Shown piece after piece: positions 57,653 through 64,000 of a stretch of 64,000 bases of DNA. Position 1 is the first letter of the stretch. Each line of letters opens with the position of its first letter. Both the position numbers and the translations under genes were made by a program. The DNA comes from Clarkia xantiana subsp. parviflora. Taxonomy: Eukaryota; Streptophyta; Magnoliopsida; Myrtales; Onagraceae. The stretch covers positions 1,879,195-1,943,194 of the forward strand of contig JAPTYO010000027.1 in assembly GCA_036873135.1 (NCBI GenBank), given 5' to 3'. The notes below the pieces were generated by a model. It searched no databases and had not been told where the DNA came from. It saw only the letters and a list, made by a program, of their open reading frames with translations.

Positions 57653-58637
57653 TGATGGACATACGCGTGATCCGGGCTCGGTTTTAATTATTCGGACCTC
57701 ACATTCGCACGAGGCCCTTAGCAAGACCCGATTTCAAGCTAACCGGGGTAAACCGGGCAAGTCGCGAACTTGCCCGGTGCCCCGGGGGGCTTACCCGGAA
57801 AATTCCGGGTAAGCCTAGCTTACCCGGAATTTCCGGGTAAGCTAGGCTTACCCGGAAAATTCCGGGTAAGCTAAGCTTACCCGGAAATTCCGGGTAAGCC
57901 CCAGCTTACCCGGAATTTCCGGGTAAGCTAAGCTTACCCGGAATTCCGGGTAAGCTTGGCTTACCCGGAATCTCCGGGTAAGCCAAAGCTTACCCGGAAG
58001 TCCGGGTAAGCCTAGGCTTACCCGGAATTCCGGGTAAGTCCCACCCCGGGGGGTGTCGCGCACACCCCCCATTTTCTCTCGGATACGTACGGGGACCCGA
58101 TTTTTACACTAACTCCTACGTGTCCGAGACCTTTGTTTTAGCGGCGCGCTCGTCCCGTTTATGATAGCCGCCTGAGACGCACGTCAGAGCCCCTTTTCCC
58201 GAAGCTTACCTACGCATCCCGGTTCATATTTTCACATTGAACCGGGTCAAAACCGGTTTACGGTCCAAGATGGCCTATAAATAGCCACCTTGGGGGTGAA
58301 CATTAAAAAACGGATTCCAAAATTCACTTTGGGCAAACTTCGGAAAAGCTCTGACTTCTCTCTAAAAATCCTCTCTTTCTCTCTCTAGAAAAACACTGAT
58401 GTTGAGCGTCGGAGTGAGCACGCCAAGCACCCCCCCCCTCTCCACGGGGACTGCTTGGTAAACGCTCTTCTGCAGGTGCCGGCGGACATCCCGTTAGAGA
58501 TTCAGAGAGGCTTACCATCTCCTGGAAGACAGAGCTAAAGCCCGCGCACGACCTTAGAAGGCGGATTCAGCTTACACATAACCCGAAGACCCCGACCAGT
58601 TATCCAGCGGACAGTCCGCAATAACTCGGTCGAAACA
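57653..58637 (+). repeat. 5' LTR of element Y
   Basis: 985 bp, TGATGGACATACGCG...CGAAACA. TATAAATA at 58276-58283, then a CT-rich leader (gacttctctctaaaaatcct). The start resembles element X (TGATGGGTATACGTC). The right boundary is set by the PBS. The U3 part holds a palindrome cluster. Confidence 0.8.
57751..58038. repeat. Palindrome cluster in the U3 of LTR Y
   Basis: Nine units of cttacccgga-(0-4 nt)-tccgggtaag stand about 28 bp apart (57790-58038), each able to fold into a hairpin with a 9-10-bp stem. A related pair, ccgggcaagt / aacttgcccgg (57753-57778), precedes them. Stem bases are nearly constant while the few central bases and the linkers (ctag, ctaag, cccag) vary. Confidence 0.95.
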
Positions 58638-58639
58638 CT

Positions 58640-58652
58640 TGGCGCCGTCTGC
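58640..58652 (+). other. Primer-binding site of element Y
   Basis: TGGCGCCGTCTGC begins two bases after the LTR end CGAAACA, the same type as in the Tat element at 17515-17528. Confidence 0.8.
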
Positions 58653-58675
58653 GGATCACCCACAGAACCAACAGC

Positions 58676-61600
58676 ATGGCAAGCAACGAGCAGCCACCGC
58701 CGACTAAGACGAAGAGAAGAGGACCAGGACGTCCAAGGAAAACTCCGGCTCCGGAGTCAAGCATGAGACCTCCTCCGCAGAGAGCTCCCCCGCAGAGCCA
58801 AGGCGAGGCCTCAGTCGCCTCATCTATGCCGACTAGAAGCGTACACTCTCGGAGTAACGCGCAGGGGGGCACGCAGCAAACCAACGCTCCTCCAGGCTTC
58901 GCCCACCAAACCTTCAATACGCAGGAGCAACCATACGGAATGCCGAACGCGGGAGCATACAACCAAGCACCAGGGGCACAGACTGCACCTACAGTCACCC
59001 CGGAAATGATGGCAGCACTCGAACAGCTACTTCAGCTAAGAGAAGCTCTTCGCAACCAAGGATACAGGGCGCCACCGCCCCCTCCCGCGCAACAAGCAAA
59101 TATGCCCCCGCCACCAAGGCAAGCTCCTCCGATGAATGCACCTCAGCAGAGAGGCCCTACAATCTCAAAAACCCCAACTTTCCACGGGAATGCACAGCAG
59201 AGCAGGCAGTTCCCCCAGCAGTGGACAAGACAGGAGCTTTCGCACTCGCAAACACCCTACCAAGCAGGGCCATACAGTGAAGGAGCCTGGAGGCAGCCGT
59301 CTCAGACATTCCAGGGATATCAAGGCGGATATTCTCAATATAACCCAACACAGGCGCAATTTCCCCAACAAGGCGCAAGCTTGGGCCAAGAAGCATACCC
59401 CCAAAATCAGGATAACCCAATCACCGGGTTGACGGAGGAGATGCTCGAAAAGCTGATCGAGAAGAAGATAAAAGAAAGGAAAATGAGAGGGATGAACACG
59501 TTGGTAGACACAACATCCCATCCTTTCACCGACGAGCTGGTATACAGTCGCGTCCCAGACGCACTGTACAATCTAAGGCCAGAAAAATACCGAGGCAAGG
59601 GAGACCCAATAGAGCATGTACAGCAGCATGAACTAATGCTCTTGGGAAGGACTGACAACCCTCACCACATAGCCATGACGTTCCCCCAAACGTTAGGCGG
59701 ACCAGCTGCACACTGGCTCTTCTCCCTGCCAAAGAAAAGCATAGACTCGTGGCAGTCCCTCAAAGAAAAGTTCATCCAACGTTACATGGGAGAACGATCG
59801 ATTATCAAAGGATCAAATGCCTTGGATGACGTCAAGCAAGAGTGGAATGAGTCCCTCGCAAGCTATTACATTCGTTTCAATCAAAACATCTCCGAAATCC
59901 AAACAAACATCGCAGAGACAGAAGTCATTCATGCCTTTGTCAGAAATCTGGGTAGGCACGGGTACGACTTAGGCCAAAAGCTTTCCACAAGACCTGCAGA
60001 AACAATGGAAGAACTCGTGGCAAGAGTTAAAGAGTACATCGATGCTGAGCATTACAAGATGACAGCACGGGACAAATGGGGCAAGCCAAGCAACAAGAAG
60101 GATGAAAGCAAGCCAGGACCCCCGAAACAGAATCAAACCCCCCAGCAAAAACAATGGACTCCGCCCCAGAAAAGAACATTCAACATTGAAGAAGACAAGA
60201 ATGCAGATGTCAATACCATCGAGCTGATCCCTTTGAATGCTCCCCTGAGCGTCATACTGAAAGAAATGAAAGAGCAAAACCTCTGGAAAGAGCCATTCGG
60301 GTTCAGAAAGGGACAGCTGGGGAAGGAGCAAGACAAGTGGTGCGAAAGCCACGAAGTCAACGGCCATGAAACAGACGACTGTAGAAGCCTTAAGTTCCAA
60401 ATCAATCGAATCATCCAAGAAGGCGGACTTAAGCACTACGTCGATCAGGGGGGAAAGATCGAAAAGGTGAAGAGAAAATTCACGTCAAAGGAAAAAGGAA
60501 AGGAGAAGACCACTGACAACCCTCCTCCTAAAAAGAGGGGAGTCATTAACGTCATTCATGGTGGTCCAGCTGCAGGAGGACAAGTCTCCAACACAAGAGA
60601 TGTCTACGCTGCGCAGGCAAGCACACTCCCCAAATATGGAAAAAGAAAGAAACCAGAAGAGGAGGACCTCGTGATAGGATTCTCAAGAAAAGACATGGCA
60701 CACATCGTCTACCCACATGATGACGCGTTAGTAATAACGATGGAAATCAACGGGTTCGATGTCAAAAGAATTCTAGTCGACGGGGGAAGTTCGTCAGACA
60801 TCCTTCATATTAACGTCCTCAAACAGCTGGGAATGAAAAGAGAGGACCTGAAGCCGGGAAATTTCCCGTTAGTAAGCTTTGCTGGAGCTGCTACGTACCC
60901 ACTGGGAATGATCACCCTTCCCACTGTGATAGGGGAAGGGTGGAACGCAATGAAAGTCGACATCACTTTTGTGATCGTCGAAAGCCTCGGCGCTTACAAC
61001 GGAATTCTTGGGCGAACAACGATAAACCCCTACGAGATGGTGCCTTCAACGGCACATCAAAAGCTGAAATACCGCTTAAAGGGAGGAATCGGTGAAGTCC
61101 TGGGCGATCAGACAACAGCACGAAAATGCTATGTCAACGCCCTAAGATGCAAGAACCGCCTGGATGTAGCAGTCATTGAGAGAGGACAGTCTTCCAAGTC
61201 TGAAGTCGAAGTGCGATTCAATGAAATGATGAGCAAAGGACAAAGGCTCCCAACACTTCAAACCCCAATGCTCCCAAGCATATGGGACATCAAACAAGGA
61301 GAGTCAGAATCCATCCAAAACTACTTCAAGCGATTTGCTATTAACGCAACTTCAAGTTTTGCAGACAAGTCAGCCGTGATCAATGGATTTTTCCTGAACA
61401 TGAACTCACCCACATTTCTCCTGTTCGGACGAACACATGGGTGGAGGACAACCAAGTCTATGGCTGACCTAAAGGAAAAGATGGAAACGGCAATCGAAGT
61501 CGCAAATGAGCTGGGGTGGTTCAGCCCACCTGCAGAACACGAGAAGGCGTGCGAACAAGAGCATGCAAGACAAGACTTGAACAATAACCAAGATGGAGAA

Positions 61601-61852
61601 TACACACCTCTAAACATAGAGGTGGAAGAGTTGTTCAAGACCATCCTGAAGGATGTTTTACCTCCTCCCAGCGAGATCCGAATTGCCTTCATCGGGAAGA
61701 ATCCGGAATTGTGGTGCCACTATCACAACAGATGGGGTCACAGCACAAATGGCTGCCCCTCCCTTCGCAACAAAATCGAGGACCTGATCAAACAAGGAGC
61801 TCTTCGCTCCCACATCGCATGCAGGAAGCCAGCTTTATCAACCCGTCACTAA
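58676..61852 (+). CDS. Gag-protease-gag-like fusion protein of element Y, 1058 codons, no RT
   Basis: ATG 58676 stands 24 bp after the PBS. Residues 1-260 are Pro/Gln-rich with a basic AT-hook-like GPGRPRK. The gag core spans about 273-455 (HPFTDELVYSRVPDAL, GDPIEHVQQHELMLLG, WLFSLPKKSIDSW). A first CCHC-like knuckle, WCESHEVNGHETDDC, lies at about 555-570. The protease follows at about 640-790 with an intact LVDGGSSSDIL (about 699) and GRTTINP. Where RT should begin, the protein instead continues into a second gag-like helical part (IKQGESESIQNYFKRFAINA, MADLKEKMETAIEVANELG, about 860-950). A second knuckle, WCHYHNRWGHSTNGC (about 1013-1027), comes next, then a stop. The frame is clean for over 3 kb, which implies recent function. 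It would form particles and process them but cannot copy RNA. How the second gag part was gained is not visible. Confidence 0.88.
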   Translation: MASNEQPPPTKTKRRGPGRPRKTPAPESSMRPPPQRAPPQSQGEASVASSMPTRSVHSRSNAQGGTQQTNAPPGFAHQTFNTQEQPYGMPNAGAYNQAPGAQTAPTVTPEMMAALEQLLQLREALRNQGYRAPPPPPAQQANMPPPPRQAPPMNAPQQRGPTISKTPTFHGNAQQSRQFPQQWTRQELSHSQTPYQAGPYSEGAWRQPSQTFQGYQGGYSQYNPTQAQFPQQGASLGQEAYPQNQDNPITGLTEEMLEKLIEKKIKERKMRGMNTLVDTTSHPFTDELVYSRVPDALYNLRPEKYRGKGDPIEHVQQHELMLLGRTDNPHHIAMTFPQTLGGPAAHWLFSLPKKSIDSWQSLKEKFIQRYMGERSIIKGSNALDDVKQEWNESLASYYIRFNQNISEIQTNIAETEVIHAFVRNLGRHGYDLGQKLSTRPAETMEELVARVKEYIDAEHYKMTARDKWGKPSNKKDESKPGPPKQNQTPQQKQWTPPQKRTFNIEEDKNADVNTIELIPLNAPLSVILKEMKEQNLWKEPFGFRKGQLGKEQDKWCESHEVNGHETDDCRSLKFQINRIIQEGGLKHYVDQGGKIEKVKRKFTSKEKGKEKTTDNPPPKKRGVINVIHGGPAAGGQVSNTRDVYAAQASTLPKYGKRKKPEEEDLVIGFSRKDMAHIVYPHDDALVITMEINGFDVKRILVDGGSSSDILHINVLKQLGMKREDLKPGNFPLVSFAGAATYPLGMITLPTVIGEGWNAMKVDITFVIVESLGAYNGILGRTTINPYEMVPSTAHQKLKYRLKGGIGEVLGDQTTARKCYVNALRCKNRLDVAVIERGQSSKSEVEVRFNEMMSKGQRLPTLQTPMLPSIWDIKQGESESIQNYFKRFAINATSSFADKSAVINGFFLNMNSPTFLLFGRTHGWRTTKSMADLKEKMETAIEVANELGWFSPPAEHEKACEQEHARQDLNNNQDGEYTPLNIEVEELFKTILKDVLPPPSEIRIAFIGKNPELWCHYHNRWGHSTNGCPSLRNKIEDLIKQGALRSHIACRKPALSTRH

Positions 61853-62211
61853 GGGAATAACCCTTCCCTTATGACATGCACATACTCTATCTTTACTTAA
61901 TGCTAAGTAGAACATTTAGGATAGGAGATCAGTTGACTCCATCCATGCACGACCTTTGTAAATATACAAGAAAACTAATGAAGTTCACTCCTTGCGTAGG
62001 AAAAATCACTATGTAATGGCAAGCTTCCCCGGTCCAATATCAGGAACAAGCCACATACATCACCAACAAAGACCCTAATCCTATGCGCAGAAAGGGCAAC
62101 CAACAAGAAAAGCCGTCAGAAAGATATCAAAGCAATCCTAAGCAAAGCTCCTCACAACAAACCAAAACAAAGGACGTTAGACGCGAACAAGGAGTTAGAG
62201 TATCCTCATAA
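61853..62211. other. Spacer after the gag-protease ORF
   Basis: No RT, RNase H or integrase motif could be read in any frame here. Moderately A-rich. Confidence 0.6.
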
Positions 62212-62770
62212 CAAGGATGTGAACGTACTAATCTATTCACATCCTTGCCAAAAGTCGGGGGATAAACGGATCATTGGGAATCCCGCCTCGCAAATAAATG
62301 CAAGTGTCGGACGTACTAATCTATCCACACTTCGCCAAACTACAAGGATGTGAACGTACTAATCTATTCACATCCTTGCAAAAAATCGGGGGATAAACGG
62401 ATCATTGGGAATCCTACCTCGCAAATAAATGCAAGTGTCGGACGTACTAATCTATCCACACTTCGCCATACTACAAGGATGTGAACGTACTAATCTATTC
62501 ACATCCTTGCAAAAATCGGGGGATAAACGGATCATTGGGAATCCTACCTCGCAAACAAATGCAAGTGTCGGACGTACTAATCTATCCACACTTCGCCATA
62601 CTACAAGGATGTGAACATACTAATCTATTCACATCCTTGCAAAAAATCGGGGGATAAGCGGATCATTGGGAATCTTCCCTCGCAAACATAAATAAGGGTT
62701 GAACGTACTAACCCATCCACACTTAGCCACAGCACCAAATATGTGAACAAACTAGTTTGTTCACATCCTC
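62212..62770 (+). repeat. ~131-bp tandem repeat, four full copies, each with two hairpins
   Basis: Hairpin A (62212-62247, 62343-62378, 62474-62509, 62604-62639) has a perfect 12-bp stem caaggatgtgaa / ttcacatccttg around cgtactaatcta. Hairpin B (62302-62332, 62433-62463, 62563-62593) has the stem aagtgtcgg / ccacactt around acgtactaatctat. Both loops share cgtactaatcta. Between them lies gggggataaacggatcattg. The last degenerate unit keeps a 22-bp palindrome (62743-62764, arm gtgaacaaact) of different sequence. It is in the same relative place as the 26-bp array of the Tat element. Confidence 0.93.
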
Positions 62771-63154
62771 ATAAAGAAAGACAAACACTTCAACTGGGAT
62801 CATCCTCCCTACAAAGCCACAGACGACGGTAATATAAACTCACCCACAACCGTCACCAACAGAGATGCAGTTTCCTAAGGAAAACCATCGAATCAAGAAA
62901 ACCAACCAGTCAATAGAGCAACACTCTTACAAAAAAGAGAACAAGCCACTGGGACAACAATAAAAGAAGATGCAAAATAATACTTAGTATTATATCTTTC
63001 TAACATCTCATGTCAGGCATATATATATAATATAGCAGGACTCAAAAGTAACGACATCCGGCCAGCTTAAAAGTCGAGCCCAAGATGCAACCTGTCAAAA
63101 TCTCACCCATGCAAGGGGAGCAGCCATATGTACAGATGGAAAAACAAAGAAAGA
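62771..63154. other. Spacer between the tandem array and the antisense gene
   Basis: A-rich with no frame. It presumably contains the 3' UTR of the antisense transcript. Confidence 0.5.
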
Positions 63155-64000
63155 TCAACCTGACCCAACGTCAGGAGTACCAGAACCAAAGACATCAGTC
63201 ATAAAAACATCTTGCGCTGGGCCTTTGAAAGCACCCCGGCGATCATCACCAACAGGGACGGACGCCTGTCCCGCCAAACCACTCGTTCCGCCACCCGCCT
63301 GGATCCCAGCAATAGCCCCAAGGGCATACCCAGCATACGGACCAGCACTCTGGAAAGGAAAATCGGGGGCAAGGGAGTGTACCCTCCTGAAGTAATCCAC
63401 AGAGAAGGACTCCATGCGATCATCACGCGCCTTCTCAAGAAGCTTGGAATAATCAGCTGTAGTAGGAAACTCGATCATCCCTAGCTGATCACCCAGGACA
63501 ACGTGAGACTCTTTAGTCTCCCTCAGCACCACAGCATGTGCCTCCTCATCAACCTTCTCCTGACGTAGTAGGGCAAACAACTCCGCCTCCAGCTGAGACG
63601 CATAATCCTGACTCCTCTTGAGATCAGCGGAAGCCTCGGAAGAAGCATCTGAATGCGCGCGCGCCTTCTCCCTCAACACAACAACATCCTGAGACAAGTG
63701 CTCATGACGATCCTGCAGACCCCTCGTCTCCTCAACAAGCTCAACAACGAAAGAGGATAGGTTGGTCATCACAGCATTCACCTACAACAACAACACAAAC
63801 ACATCATACACAGAGAAGTCAGACAAACATGATAGATCCAACATAAAAGGAAAACAACGTACGGGAGCAAAGCGCGCGAGTGACTCCTCAACACATTTCA
63901 ACGCAGCCTCAGGATCTCGGGGGCACATCTTGCGGTCAGCCGGTGGAACAGACCGCTGAACCACACGCACACCAACAGCAGGCGTACTCAAGGAAACATC
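63155..64000 (-). CDS. Antisense ORF (aORF) of element Y, two exons seen, 5' part outside the window
   Basis: Minus-strand exons: 64000 (edge) to 63863 and 63781-63155, joined over gtacgt...ttgtag in phase (SLARFAP-VNAVMTNLSSF). The second exon is a coiled coil (about its residues 10-95: LVEETRGLQDRHEHLSQDVV, LREKARAHSDASSEASADLK), then a compact part (DDRMESFSVDYFRRVHSLAP) and a Gly-rich end. Layout and splice position mirror the antisense gene of the Tat element, whose last exon also begins with a long coiled coil. Frames are open throughout. The function is unknown. Confidence 0.75.

Larger units (their letters stand above)
57653..64000 (+). mobile_element. Element Y: non-autonomous Tat-type LTR element, right end outside the window
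   Basis: LTR 57653-58637 is followed by a PBS, a gag-protease-gag-like ORF (58676-61852), a hairpin-rich tandem array (62212-62770) and an antisense coiled-coil gene (63155 to edge). RT, RNase H and integrase are absent between the ORF end and the antisense gene, about 1.3 kb apart. Gag, protease and knuckle sequences are Tat-like and follow the element at 6913. Mobilisation would need pol proteins from a relative. The 3' LTR must lie beyond 64000. Confidence 0.8.

Noticed and set aside
1..64000. tRNA or rRNA genes
   Set aside because: The only tRNA-like matches are the short primer-binding sites of the LTR elements; no cloverleaf-length match was seen.

Overview
This is nuclear DNA from a flowering plant, probably a eudicot. 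It is an AT-rich stretch made almost entirely of transposable elements, and no ordinary multi-exon host gene stands complete in it. The evidence is plant-type Ty1/copia and Ty3/gypsy (Tat lineage) polyproteins, a CACTA (En/Spm) TnpA gene and a TnpD gene, a hAT-type MITE, GT-AG introns, and fragments of plant genes for PASTICCINO2, RBP45/47 and cyclophilin. The species cannot be told from the sequence.

Layout. (1) 512-20866 is a three-layer nest. Element X, a gypsy-like element of which little more than one LTR is left, is bounded by target duplications tagct (512-516, 20862-20866). Inside it lies a decayed minus-strand copia element (548-20161). Inside that lies a young minus-strand Tat-type gypsy element (6913-18225; TSD caatc; two 697-bp LTRs with about five differences). 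The Tat element has one open gag-pol frame, a spliced antisense gene and a 26-bp tandem array. (2) 21462-25400 is the left end of a CACTA element with a six-exon TnpA gene that reads through intact. (3) 28850-37630 holds about 40 copies of a ~217-bp repeat in two arrays of opposite orientation that meet at about 34080. (4) 37855-42683 is a TnpD transposase gene with a triplicated leader and one frameshift. (5) 42690-54220 is a mosaic with captured fragments of a cyclophilin, an RBP45/47 and a PAS2 gene. Three segments (alpha, beta, gamma) occur twice in the same order, as if a transposase-bearing copy and a gene-carrying copy lie in tandem. It also holds a hAT MITE and a small two-membrane-segment ORF. 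(6) 54420-56985 is a ~233-bp satellite with a ~703-bp higher-order repeat. (7) 57653-64000 (cut by the window edge) is a plus-strand Tat-type element Y that encodes gag-protease-second gag-like module and no reverse transcriptase, yet keeps a spliced antisense coiled-coil gene.

How the parts relate. Both Tat elements share one plan: LTR, PBS TGGCGCCGTCTG, gag-pro, tandem repeats, antisense gene, 3' LTR. The first carries RT, two RNases H and integrase. Y lacks them and would need such enzymes in trans. In the CACTA region TnpA (minus) and TnpD (plus) diverge, and a 12-base motif of the CACTA subterminal region recurs in the inverted satellite arrays. At least seven tiny poly(A) insertions flanked by short direct repeats are scattered through the window. 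The most unusual items are element Y's protein and its hairpin array, the inverted satellite, the LTR palindrome cluster and the tandem capture mosaic.
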